Assembly (NCBI RefSeq): GCF_001653235.2 | Contig: NC_035790.1 | Coordinates: forward strand, 2,232,001-2,296,000 | DNA from: Pochonia chlamydosporia 170 | Lineage: Eukaryota > Ascomycota > Sordariomycetes > Hypocreales > Clavicipitaceae | Reading direction: 5' to 3' | DNA: 64,000 bases | Notes under the pieces: generated by a model | What the model saw: the letters and a program-made list of their open reading frames with translations, nothing else | What the model was told of the DNA's origin: nothing | The model's database searches: none | Position numbers and translations under genes: made by a program | Part shown: in pieces, positions 49,501-60,926 of the stretch | How the letters are laid out: each line of letters opens with the position of its first letter | Numbering within the stretch: the first letter of the stretch is position 1

Positions 49501-49713
49501 CAGTCTGCAGGGTCCTATGTTTCGTCTTTTCCAAAAAGCTTGTGGTTGTACTGTATGTCTTCTAATCACGCCTTTCTTGTTTGACTACATGGTTCCACTC
49601 CTTCACTTTCACAGGCCGCCGAGGCTGCATCTAAGATATCGAAATACCAACTCTACTTGCGAAACTTCATCTACCCCCCTAAGAATCAAAATGATTCGTC
49701 CATTTCAATCAAC
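43520..49713. other. 6.2 kb gene-poor stretch rich in ACCAGAC words
   Basis: No gene is convincing. ACCAGAC/GTCTGGT words occur at 43925, 43930, 44094, 44108, 44113, 44140, 44153, 46223, 46320, 46384, 47085, 48501, 48891 and 49106. The longest ORFs (44744-44124 and 48393-47851, both minus) are Arg/Ser/Pro-rich without recognisable domains and are probably chance. No transposon ends or tRNA are seen. Confidence 0.55.
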
Positions 49714-51640
49714 TTACAGTTTCGACTTCGTCCACAATCCCCGCTTGTCCAGCCCAGGTTCCCCATCATAGATATCTCTCTCCACACTACGACTGTTGAT
49801 CTAGACGCGGGGAACAAACCCGTTGTTAGCATATTATCGCCATGGGGCCGTCTCGGATGTGACGCTGTAGCCGGAATTTGCCATCCCGGGTTGTAGAATA
49901 ATGAGGAGCACTTACGAATTTGGGTCCTAGCTCCGATATCTTCTTGACTCCCAGTAGCCGCATGCAGGTGGCAGTCTCAGCCGCGAGAACTATGTTTCAC
50001 AAGCCCTGGTTAGTTATTTGTAGACAAGATCCGGGCTTGGGGAAGATCAAAGTGGAAAGATAAAGATGTTGGTTGTGGCTGTTTTTCAAACATCTTGCAC
50101 ATGAAAACGCCGAGCAACAAAACAACCCGGGGAGAAGCGGAATGAAACACGAGAAATCAATGCAGGACAAGGAAGAGGGGGGAGGAACTTCTTCCTGAGA
50201 AAGCTGCATCTTGGTAAAGAAAACGTATTGACCGGAAAAGCATATGTCAAAATCCACTTACTCTCAAGTGTTCTTTCCACGCCTGCCTGACCTCCTGCTC
50301 CCAAACCGAAGAGCGCCGCCCGCCCAAGACCGACTCCTTTCGCGCCAAGACACAACGCTTTGACAATATCCGTCCCTCTCTTGATACCGCCGTCGACCCA
50401 AACCTCAATCTTGCTGAATACCTCCGGGCAATACTTGCGAATCTCTAGCAATGTGTGAACAGCAGGTGGGGCCGTATCCATTGCCCTCCCACCATGGTTG
50501 GACAAGATGATAGCTTTGACTTGAGGAGCATATTGGGCCGCCAGATAGGCATCCTCGTGGGTTTGTATTCCCTTGAGAACAATGGGCAGGTCAGTTTGCT
50601 GTGCTAACCAAGGCAGCGTCGTCTTCCAAGTCAAGTCGCTTGCGGTTCCAAAGAATAACTGTTGGCCAACACCGCCGCCACCGGGTCGCTGAGCGTCACC
50701 ACTGTTGGAAACTGCAGCTTGGACATTATTGCCTCTGTCAAAGTTGGATTTTTCATCCAACTCACGCTTTCCTGGAACTGGTGCATCTAGTGTTAGGCAC
50801 ACGAACTTGATGCGGTCCTTCATGGCATTGATTCGTTTCAACATTGCCACGCTCTTCTCCCGCTGGTTTTGAACATAAAGTTGCCAGCCAAACATCTGTT
50901 CTGGAGGCGAGCCCTCCACAATTTGTTCCGGGGTCATGGACGCATTGTTTGAAATGACTTGCAATGCATTGAAACGAGCAGCAGCTTTGGCGATGCCATG
51001 CTCGCCATCGGGATGTGCCAATCGTGCCATGGCAGCTGGTGCCACAAAGAACGGAACACCAACGTTGTGACCAAGTAGCGATGTTGACAGATCGCAATCT
51101 GTACAGTCGACAAACATGCGTGGCCGCAGTAGGATATCGCGGTACACGGTGTTGTTGAACGTCTTGGAAACCAAGTCATCACTGGCCGAAAAATAGTACG
51201 CCCATGCCTTCTTGGGAATCCTCTTTGTTGCCTCTACTTCGATCTCATCCAGGTTTAGCAGTGACTCTAGCGGTGGGCGGTAGTCGTCTGAAGGTACTTC
51301 TGCTGCTGTAGGCTCCGGCTTGGAAAGAGTTTCCGGGTTGACCTGGCCGAGCTTGGCCTCTGGTTTGAGGTTTTCCTCAAGAGTGCCAGGTGGATGAACT
51401 GGATCGTAGTCTTCAGTTGCATCTTGGCCGGCGAGCTTGAGGATAATTTTGGAGCCGCCAGGATGAGAGGTAAGGAAGTCAGTGACATCGTAGACATTGC
51501 CGTACAGAATAACCCAACAGCTGTCTGGGGTATTGTGATTCGCGACTGTGGTGAATTAGCAAGCTGTATCTCGAGGCGAAACTCATTTGCCGAGAAAGAG
51601 GAATCAACCTACCCTCCGCGGCGTCGAACAACTTTGCCAT
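49714..51640 (-). CDS. CYB2: Flavocytochrome b2, L-lactate dehydrogenase (cytochrome c) type
   Basis: Four exons: 51640-51613, 51545-50262, 49989-49916 and 49800-49714, giving 490 aa. The N-terminal cytochrome b5 domain has [13 protein letters not shown] and haem ligands His37 (in SHPGG) and His60 (in DPVHPPG). The FMN-dependent alpha-hydroxyacid dehydrogenase domain has [18 protein letters not shown], the catalytic His360 in [20 protein letters not shown] and GRAALFGLG. It ends with a Cyb2-like tail ([12 protein letters not shown]). The enzyme oxidises L-lactate to pyruvate. No mitochondrial presequence precedes the b5 domain: the protein starts [11 protein letters not shown] lactate substrate is inferred from the b5-FMN fusion; other 2-hydroxyacids are possible. 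It is divergent from JAC1. Confidence 0.92.
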
Positions 51641-52482
51641 CTTTGCTGTATCCAAGTCGGTCGCTCAATTCGTCTCACACTATGCAAAAATAAAACGATA
51701 GAAATCAAGCAATCGCGAAGTTATATATCACGGTATTGCATTTAAATTGAGGTTTAAAAAGGAGACCAGGTTTGACTCTCCTCCATGTTCAACCAGACGG
51801 TTAATGAAGCAAGCGGAGTCGGAGACAGAGAGCGCCTTCTGACTTGTCAGCGTCAAATAATGTTGCCAGTTGACGGGACATTTGCCGCCGAGGCCTGCCA
51901 AACACGGCAATATTGGAGCCCACCCCCACATCTGTAGCAATTGCAGCGAGTGAACGTGCATTATCTGGGTGCGGTTGTCTTGAATTGATTTTGATGGGTG
52001 GAAAAACCGTTGGCCAAGTAAAGAGTTCGGTGAATGGACGTGATATAATTCAAATGCCGATGAACAACTCTTTTACTCGATCCATTGTACTGCACATCAT
52101 TTTTGTATTTATTTCCGCATGGGAGGGAATTGGTAATTTCGTCGGTCGTTCATAATCCCGGCGCTGGCTGACCACTGAATTGTGCGGCATCGGACTGGTT
52201 TAGCCGTCCCCAGCCGCTAGTGGGTAAAAAAGCACACCTGGAAAATCCTCGGCGAATTCGCCGGGCGGCTCCATCGTCGGGCCTCCGAGCTCCATGTCCA
52301 GGCCGTGAATTTACTTGCGCCGGTGACTTCATTGCTTTGTCACTTATTTTGCCATCTTGGGACCTTGGATATAGACCACTTCATCTGCACAAACACCACG
52401 CAGCGCAGTCTTGTATTTTGTTTTCATTCCTTTCTGAAACCTGTTGTGCATAATCTAGATTGATACAAGACCTTCATTCATC
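51641..52482. other. Divergent promoter region of CYB2 and JAC1
   Basis: 842 bp without a recognisable gene or repeat. Confidence 0.65.
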
Positions 52483-53247
52483 ATGCGGCCGACATCCACA
52501 AGACAGATGGTTCGCATCTGCAAACAATGTCGCAACCATCCTCAAAAAGCTTCACTTTCTCTCGTCGCCATAACCGCAACGCCAACACCCCAAATACAAC
52601 GCACGAAAGCCCCATCCGTACTCTCCGCCCAACCTCTCCGAGCATTCACAACCCGCTCCTCACACTCTTCCACATCAACATCCACCGCCGAAGCGACCAG
52701 CCCATCTCCCACTCAAACCCTCTACTCCTTCTTCCCCGAAACCCTCCCAGACGGACCCCCTCCAACGGGCCACTTCCCAATCGACCTGCGCTCCCTTCGC
52801 CGCGAATTCCTCCGCCTCCAGTCTCGGTACCACCCGGACCTGCAGCCGTCGTCGTCCAAGGTCCGCGCCGAAGCCACCAGCGCCGCCATCAACGAAGCCT
52901 ACAAGACGCTCTCGAACCCGCTCCTCCGCGCGCAGTACCTCCTCTCCCTGCAGGGCGTGGACGTCGCCAACGACGAGACCCTCAAGGTCGAGGAGCCGGA
53001 CCTGCTGATGGTTGTTCTGGAGGCACACGAGATGATTGAGGAGGCGGGCAGCGCAGCGGACCTGGAGGCCCTGACGGCGGAGAACGAGGAGAGGATCAGG
53101 GCGAGCGAGGAGGTGCTGGAGGCGGCGTTTCGGGAGCACGATATTCAGACGGCGAAGAGGGAGGCTGTGCGGCTGAGGTATTGGGTTAATGTGCGGGAAG
53201 CGGTTAGCGATTGGGAGGAGGGGAGACCTGCTGTTTTGAGGCACTAG
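52483..53247 (+). CDS. JAC1: Mitochondrial J-protein Jac1 (HscB) for Fe-S cluster assembly
   Basis: Single exon, 254 aa. The N-terminal ~70 residues are Arg/Ser/Thr-rich and act as a presequence (PLRAFTTRSS). The J-domain starts TQTLYSFFPETLP and has the HPD motif at residues 117-119 (SRYHPDLQPSS), followed by AINEAYKTLSNPLLRAQYLL. The C-terminal helical HSCB domain (about residues 160-250) contains EEPDLLMVVLEAHEMIEEA, the region that binds the Isu scaffold. Jac1 stimulates the mitochondrial Hsp70 that releases Fe-S clusters from Isu. The ATG is the first in frame. Confidence 0.94.
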   Translation: MRPTSTRQMVRICKQCRNHPQKASLSLVAITATPTPQIQRTKAPSVLSAQPLRAFTTRSSHSSTSTSTAEATSPSPTQTLYSFFPETLPDGPPPTGHFPIDLRSLRREFLRLQSRYHPDLQPSSSKVRAEATSAAINEAYKTLSNPLLRAQYLLSLQGVDVANDETLKVEEPDLLMVVLEAHEMIEEAGSAADLEALTAENEERIRASEEVLEAAFREHDIQTAKREAVRLRYWVNVREAVSDWEEGRPAVLRH

Positions 53248-53727
53248 TGGGATTGATGATGTACATTATGGGGATATAGATGCCGTGCTGGAGATATACA
53301 CTAGAGAAATATCACGACTTTTTATGCTTGGAATATTGGCGTTGGGCGACGGGGTACGGTGGATGTGTTTGATCAAGTTTGTGATGGTCGCGTGATAGAT
53401 TCTACGGGTGCGGTGCACGAGACGGATTTGGGAATTTATCTCTTCAACCTCTTGCTCCGGATAAAAGTAATCAAAATACAAGTGGCGTCATACGTGCCAT
53501 ATTCCAATGCCAGACCAGGCACGCAACGCCGTACCTCGTATTCCCTTCCCAACTCCCATGCTCGTCATCAAACAATGGAAACTCCATGATTCATCCATCT
53601 TGTACAATTGAATCCAAATTTCGTATGCTCATCCCGATCCCGGTCCCTCTATAGCCGTGGATGTTGAAATAGACCTTAACTCCATATGTACATGCGGCAC
53701 CCTTTAGATTTTATATACCAATATTGA
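53248..53727. other. Convergent 3' region of JAC1 and the arrestin gene
   Basis: 480 bp with two facing 3' untranslated regions. I see nothing else in it. Confidence 0.65.
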
Positions 53728-56330
53728 TTACTTGTGATACGCAGGTAGTTGTTCGGCATGTGCACCACCGGCCCTAGATGAACCTGCGCCCACGCCATAT
53801 CCAGGATACTCGTCTGCGTCGTCGAGGTTGGGGGCTGTGGCTTCATTGGCGGCATCTGCCGATGAGCTACCCCTGGGTCGGTCCATATCTTCCGGGAACT
53901 CTGGGGGCGCACTGGCTTCGTCCATCAATCTGCGACGCTCCAGTTCTTGTTTATCCTCCGTTGGACGACCTTCAGTAACTTCGTCCTCCGTGGGCGCAGA
54001 GGGTACAACCGGCGCGGCGGCCGGTATACGCGGGGTATCTTCTGCGTCATAGATATCTTCGTCTTCTTGTCCAGGTGTCGAGGGACCGGCTGGCGGTTGG
54101 CTTGGTAGGAGCTGTGTTTCAGCTTGTCGTATTCTTTCCTTCTCAGTCATGTTGGTCTGGTCGGGTACTTCAGGTGGAGGGATGTAGGAGGGAGCGGCCT
54201 GGGGGTGGTGGCCGTTTGTCTGGGGATATTCTCGTGATGACCCTCCTGCAGGCCATGGCTGAGATGTCGCATCAGCAGGGTGTGGCGGCGGGTTGGTGTA
54301 GTCAAGCTGGCCGTTGGGTGGTGATAACTGAGACTGGCCGTTGGCGAGTATTGAGTTGGGGGGATGATGAGGACTATTGTGAGATGGAACTTCGGGCCGG
54401 ATGATTTCATCTTCATCGCCCTCAGCAATCCTAATGGTCCGTTGTTTTGTGACTGGCTTGGCAGACTGCCTTGCTTTCGAGCTGTCTATAGTTCCGACCA
54501 CTGTTTCAAAAGATAGTGATATGATGCCCTTTTCTCGACGTACTTGAGAGGTATCTGCGATGTTGGAACCCCTTTGAGGGCCAAATGAGCTTTGGTTTGA
54601 CTCTGTGTTGTTGCCACTTGATGTACCAAACCTCGATTTTGAGGATCCAACCCCAAGTTGAGTAGACAATCTGCCGCCCAAGTCCACTATGACTTCAACT
54701 TGGTATTTGAAGCTTATCATGTCGCCTGGAACGCCTCTTATCGTCGGGAATGCATCATCGGGGAGCCTCACGGATATCGTAACAGAAGCCTGCAGTGTTG
54801 CAGGATCGATAATGAGCGGTGCAGCATTCTGATCCAAATCCTTGCGAAACACGCTCGTGGAGCCACTTGACGACAAGGTTAACCCTCCCAATCCGGTCCG
54901 TGACTTTGGATACGGGTCGTCTTTGTGCAGCCTTTTCGCTGAATTGATGCCTTGGGCTACCAGGGCAGCCGGTGGATTTGTATCAATCTTTCCCTGTCGA
55001 AAGAGAGTGGCAATCACACCAGTCATGCTCTTGACTCTCTTTATATGTTGTACGGTAACTCGTACGGACACCGTATCACCGGGGAGGCAGCCACCTTTGA
55101 GCAACTCAACTGTTGCCGTGATGGTCTTGTCATCCACAACTTGTTGTTTGGCTGCCGAGGTAAGTGTAGAACCAACGTGTGACAGTTGAGTGAACTCGGC
55201 TCTGCTAGCTGTGCTGACGCTCCGTCCACTCTCACCGCTGATTTCGCTGTGCATGTCGCTCGGAGCAGATCCTGCACGAGTTTCCATCGGCGTAGTTTGC
55301 GCGTTGTCACCACGAGTAGAGTCTTCAGTGATGACTGATGAGTCTGCTTCGGAAGCAACGTCATTAATCTCATGTGAAGCAGACCCGGATGGTTTATCAT
55401 GGATTGCCGACTTTTTCCTCCGCGTACGTTTCGAAATTGGCTCCAAGAAAATGGTTCTTGACCGTGGTGGCGCAAGCAACCCGACGTCTATTTGCTGGAC
55501 AAGAGTAACCTTTCTCTCGCATGTTGATGTAGGAGCAATGCTGGTTGGCCTGGTTAATGTGGCAGTAACGCTGTATGAAATAGTCCCCCGCTCAAACTAA
55601 TACACGACAAATTAGTTTCATAATGTCAAGATATAAAGAGTAATGCGCAAACGCAAGGTATTAAGGAATAACTCACGTCAATACTGCTAGGTAGTCCCTT
55701 ATCCGGGAAAACCAAGTCGAACCCAAATTCATACTTGCCGGGCTCTATCCTCCCCTCACCACTGAGGACCTGTTCATCTTGAAACAAACTAATTAATCCA
55801 TTACCCTGGTATTGTGGCCGCCGTGAACTGCCCGGCGGAGGCAGGGTAGTGACGCTCTGCGCCTTGGCCACGGACGTGGGATCCTTCAGAACTCGCACAT
55901 AGCCATGCAAAGAGACGACAAGATGAGTGATGCGTAAGGGCTTGACCACAACGAGAACAACTGCGCCGCGCACGGAATCTCCCGCAGCATATTTCTTATG
56001 TGGCTCGTCAGGGCGGATGTGAAAGTCAACGACGTTGCGGTTTCTGCTGCGAAGGGGGAGTGGCAACTGCAAGGGCAAGCTGAATCGCGATAGGAGGCTC
56101 GGGCGCGAAGGAGTGGATGACGAAGCGGACTTGAGCGAGGTCGACGAAGCCACGGGAGATGTGGCAGCAACGGGGTCGCGGGAAGCGTCGGTAGATGCTC
56201 CAGGACTTGCAGCAGAAGCAGTCATTCCTTCTGCAGCAGGCGTCGTGACGGTTATCGAGGGCGAAGGCGACGATGAAGTCGACAGACGGCCGACGGCTCC
56301 GTCCCGTGCATGTGAGGGATCTGGCGGCAT
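53728..56330 (-). CDS. Alpha-arrestin-like trafficking adaptor
   Basis: Two exons: 56330-55677 and 55596-53728, giving 840 aa. A ~95-residue Ser/Thr/Pro-rich start precedes the arrestin N domain (about residues 97-235: VVDFHIRPDEPHKKYAAGDSVRG, then LVVSLHGYVRV). The arrestin C domain follows (about 280-460, with LKGGCLPGDTVSVRVTVQH and VSIRLPDDAFPTIRG-type segments). The remaining ~380 residues are disordered-looking, Pro/Ser/Asp-rich. I see no canonical PPxY, but LPAY lies two residues from the C-terminus and could bind a Rsp5/HulA-type ubiquitin ligase. Such adaptors direct ubiquitination and endocytosis of plasma-membrane transporters. The 80-bp intron lies inside the N domain. Confidence 0.88.
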
Positions 56331-59044
56331 TGGGCGAGCACTTTGGAGGGCTGCGGGCCAAGCCCAAGACCAAAAGACAAGGCTCGCAGACGCAGCTCTT
56401 CAGGCAGGCGAATCTCCCGGTGATGGAATCGAATGGTCGGGGACCGGGAACCGTTCGAGGCCAGCGCGTGTCGACGCCTCGTGGCCGTGGTGCTTTGAGG
56501 TCAAAGTCAGGTCCGGTCCGGTCTGGTCTGGTGTTTGTCGGGGTCGAAGATGGGATCGCCCAGATGTCGAGTTGCAGCCAGACAGATCAAGATCAGGCCG
56601 GGCTTCTAGGGTTCTAGAGGAGCTTGGCAGAGGGGCTGGGGCGGCGCGGACTGGGGGGTGCTAACGGGGGAGCTTGGGGGGGCTTTGGGGGGTCGGAAGT
56701 CCTGTGGCGCCCGGGACTCGGGGGGACTTGGTCCTAGCTTAGGTGACGACTGGCGGCACTGGATATCAGCAGCCAAGCTGGGCTTGCATGAACCAGACTG
56801 CATGTGCACATGTGGCCTGGTGACTCTGGTCTGGTATAAAATCCGTAGACGACTTCCAGTCAGAAAAGTTGAATGAAGTCAAAGTTGGGCCATTCTCATG
56901 GCAACTTTGAAAAAGGGCAGTCGGCCATGCTGCAATCCATGCATTTATTTGATCAATGGATTGACCACGCCAAAAGCGCTCACCCCTCAAGTGCATTCAT
57001 GTTTGCTCTCCATACATGTATGCCCCATTGGACTGGACCAGACCAGACCAGACCAGACGCAATTTAGCTGTTGGCCCTAGCATCGCTCGTCGCGCATGCG
57101 AGCAGTACATAGTCTCACTCAAGCGCCCGGCCACAACGGTGATGGTGGTGGCAACATCCATGTCACCACATTGTTTCCGCCTGTTCCAACACTTTGAATG
57201 GTCGGGACAAAGATCAAAACGGATCAGATGGATCAGAATGGATCAACTTCTCGCACCCCCGGCGGAGGGACAAATGGGAAGTCAACACCACCAAAAAGAG
57301 GGAGCACACTCGGGGAAATGCAAGAAGCTTGATACGAGCTTGAGCCGAGTATCCAAGCAGAAGCAAGGCTGGACGCAACCAACAGCCAACTCCAAAACTA
57401 CGGCATGCCCCAGACCGACTCAACACGTGTAAATTTTTGTTCTCACTATTTATCTTGCTCAAACCTCGCATTATTGTAATGCTCAATGGCTAGGGTTGGG
57501 ATCAGATTCAGGTGAGCGGACGTGCGCACTTGTGCTCGTGCTCGAGCTCATGCTCATGCCCTCCTCTCCTTATCATCCAGTCATGTTGGCTTCTACCTAA
57601 TGCACTCCGTATACCTTGTCTTATCCAGGTCCAGTACTTACATGTATTTTCTTTGTTCTATTTTCGGCTCTCAATTCGCCTGCTTTGCTTTCGCCGAAAG
57701 TCCTACCGGCCACAAACAAAGCGAGAAACAGACGGTAGCACAGAACCAAATCATCGCTCAGGCGTCAATTGCACAAAATGCCGGCAGACCAGGGAAATAA
57801 ATTATATCAAATCCAGCCACAGACCAGACTGCATGCTCCGTCTTCTACCTTGCCAAGATCCCCTCTTCAATTGCAGGTCGCCGTCCCGGTATCCCGCCAA
57901 CACGCGAAAGATGTCGGAACATTTGAATCTATTCTAGAAAGCTGGGCAAACTGGGTCCTCGACCGCGAATCTGCATCAACCGTCACGGCCCATCGAGCAA
58001 AAACGCAACCACACATCAAGCCACGGCTCATCCAATCCTAAGAATAAATCGCACCCCGGACCAGCCTTTGGCTCTTGTCAAGAAACACATCCAATCTTCG
58101 TGGTTGGGCCGTTGGCAAAATGCCAAGAGTCGTGGGGGAGGCCCAAAGATGGGGTCTCATGCCAAGAAAAAGCTTGGTTCTCTTGTTCCTGCCAATGCTC
58201 CAGCCACAAAATGCGACGTTGAAACGGTTGTCACGTCGGTTTCTCTACGGAGTACAAGGTGAGGGATATTTATACTTTCGCGTGGCCAGACCGGCTATTC
58301 GAGACCGGTGGTGGAAAGTCAAATCTAAACATTCAGCAGAAACAAGAAATGGTCGAACGAGGTCAATTTCAACGTCTGACGCGTACAGTTAATTTTACCT
58401 GCCTATCGCGGCAGTGAGGCTTGCTTCAGAGATGCCAGTCAGGTCAGGTCTGGTCTGCATAACCCGGACATGGATGGTCTCTCCCCACTCACATTGTCCA
58501 TCAAAGTCCTGCAAATCCCTTCTTATGGTTCATTACCGGGCTTCAAGACAATTTCTCGTGTACCCAATATTCGCTTGGATTTGGAAGGCCTTCCTACAAT
58601 TAAGCAACCGAGATCGTGAAATCTAACACCATCGCGTAATGAAGTCAAGTTGCCTTTGTTGCGGAGCGAGACGGTTCTGCTTCACCACGAAAAGACTTTC
58701 ATCTTCATCCAAGGACACGGGCATTTTTGTGTGTCTTCCGCCTTTCCAGATTATTCACTCATGCATATTCTACGAAAGAGATCATGGAACTTCCAAAAAA
58801 TGCTTCATTGTTTGCGTTGGATATCCATCATAGTCCACCATGCCACTGTACAAAAACGCCAACCTGCGTAGTCAAATGCCTTGCATCATAATCTCGTCTA
58901 TGCCATATAATGTTGTTTCCTCTGCGCCAGTGCCTCCCTGCCATGTGTATAGTACAAACGCAATGCCAAACGCCCAAAACCACAATGATTATGCAGAAAT
59001 ATGCCATTCATCATGAGTACAACAGACTCCGTCCCTTTACAATT
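56331..59044. other. 2.7 kb gene-poor stretch between the arrestin gene and CDC6
   Basis: It is rich in ACCAGAC words (56521, 56526, 56792, 56829, four overlapping copies at 57037-57058, 57823, 58448). A + strand TATAAAA lies at 56835-56841 directly after TCTGGTCTGG. A small + strand ORF, 57778-58041 (87 aa), has no recognisable domain and is only a weak gene candidate. Confidence 0.5.
57037..57058. repeat. Four overlapping ACCAGAC words in 5-bp steps
   Basis: ACCAGAC begins at 57037, 57042, 57047 and 57052, so the tract is a (CCAGA)n pentamer repeat. It is the longest of the many copies of this word in the window. Confidence 0.85.
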
Positions 59045-60926
59045 TTAATCCAATGCTTCCCCGGTCAGGATACTCCGCAAAATGCCAGCGCCTGGTCCGT
59101 CAGCAATTGACTCAATTTCCTTCTCACCTGCACAACTGGCGACTCGCTTCTCGTCCCCACTACCAACAGTTGACTTTCGCCCACGCTTGCTAGGAGTTTG
59201 CGCCATAGTGAAGCTGCCATTCTTGCCATCCACTGCACTAATGAGGCCAAGGGTCTCCAGGCTGCCAACAACCTCCCTGAATTCCGAGCTGGAGAGCGGA
59301 TGTAACAATGAGTCCCGGGTGCACAGCTGACAGTATGTGTCGAACAGAGCCTTGATGGTTGGTGCTAGAGATTGAGACTTTGATGGTGTGGCTGGTGTAT
59401 TGCTTGTCTTGACCAGTGCTCGACTTCTATTTTCATATGCTACCAGAGCACAGAGGGCGACTTTTTGTTGCAGATTCAGCGTCTTTAATCTCTGCGTTGT
59501 GCCATTGCTAAAGGCAGCAGCGGTGACCTTATTGAGGTGTCCTATCGATGCTCGGGGTGCCGTCTCTGCCGTCAAACTTTTAAGGGACCCCGCCATGATC
59601 TGCAGAACGTTCCTTGCTGACCCAGCTCCGGCAACTCCATTCACGTTCTCGCCCAAAGGTCGCTTAGAAGGCGTCATTTGAAGGAGCTTTTCTCGAGCCT
59701 CTTCTTCATGCTTCGACCTGGTCTCGGTCTCGATCAAGTCCAACGCACGCCGGCAAATCTCAAACGCCCTTCGAAGATCTCCAGTCTGACTTGAGACTTT
59801 TCGTGAACACAACTCAATGGCTGCTGGGTGAATGAAAGGAACGTAGCCCTCTTTGCCTCCTTGGGGCATGAGAGATTTGAGTCTCGTGGTGATGATGTTT
59901 TTGACTTGAGCGGCCGTGTATGGTAAGAATGAGAGCAAATCTGGCTTCAGATTCTTCGACTTGAGTCGCGGCAGGAAGCGGTCGGTCAGATCCAGAGCGT
60001 TGGCGATTCCAATTAGTGAGAGGCGCGATGATTTTTGAAGGGACCACTCGAACACCCGGTAGAGGCTCTCCAGGCCCATAGTCAAGATATGGTCGATTTC
60101 GTCCAGAGTGATCAAATAGGCAGTAGACGACTTGGTTTTGGGGCAAAATGCCTGTTGGAGTGCTGAAATTGCTTCACTCTCTGCTACGTTACCATCCTCT
60201 CCGAGCTGCGTAAGCAGGGTTGTGTACAAATCCTTGGAAGACTTGATGCTCATGCAGTTGATGTATGCCGTCTTGATTCCATCTCGCTGCAAATACTCTC
60301 TCGTCATCTCCGTAATCATAGCGCTCTTGCCGGTTCCAGGTGCTCCACTGACATACAGACAGCCGCCGGGCGTTGATGAGGTGCAGCGATTCATAAACTT
60401 GGCCAGCTCTTCTCGCTCAGATTCCCTGCCGATAAGCTGACCGGGCTCTGCTCCGCGCGCAAACAGCTGTCGTGCGGAGTGGTAGACAGTCTGGATGGTA
60501 GACGGCGACAATGGTGAGTTTGGTGTCAATCGCTTGAAAAGCTTTCCGGCCGACATGACCGCATGGCGAGGTGTGGTGGGATAGCCTGACAATACATCTC
60601 GATGTCGTGGTGTGGATGGTGTGACGGGATTCTTCTTGAGAGATGCTTGTGATTCCGATCGTTGTCTCTTTCTTGGAGCATCCTCCACAGGCTCGACCTC
60701 AATCTTGATGGTGTCATGGGCATCTGGGGTGCTTTGGGGATCTTGGTTCTCTTCGTCGTCTTTGTAGAGAGTATATGCGTCGAGGTGACGAGATCTTTTT
60801 GTAGGAGTTTCGACAACGACTGTGTTTGGTTAGCCAATGACAAGACATTGTTCGACGGCCGCCCTTGCCAGACTTACTGGTATCTCCATCGTTACGAGTC
60901 CTCTTTCCCAGAGCAGAGCGAGGCAT
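59045..60926 (-). CDS. CDC6: Replication licensing ATPase Cdc6 (Cdc18)
   Basis: Two exons: 60926-60878 and 60819-59045, giving 607 aa. The N-terminal ~125 residues are basic and disordered with candidate CDK sites (TPSTPR, TTPRH, TPNSPLSPS) and nuclear-localisation-like KRTR/RKRQR groups. The AAA+ core has Walker A GAPGTGKS (residues 175-182), Walker B YLITLDEID (about 251-259), and a sensor-like IGIANALDLTDRFLPRL. A full CDK consensus TPSKRP occurs in the linker. The C-terminal third is a winged-helix domain. Cdc6 joins ORC on origins in G1 and loads MCM2-7. The 58-bp intron sits near the start (A|TC, Ile). The promoter has MCB and E2F-like boxes. Confidence 0.95.

Noticed and set aside
57778..58041. 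87-aa + strand ORF
   Set aside because: Protein-like composition but no known family and weak context; mentioned only with the TATA observation.
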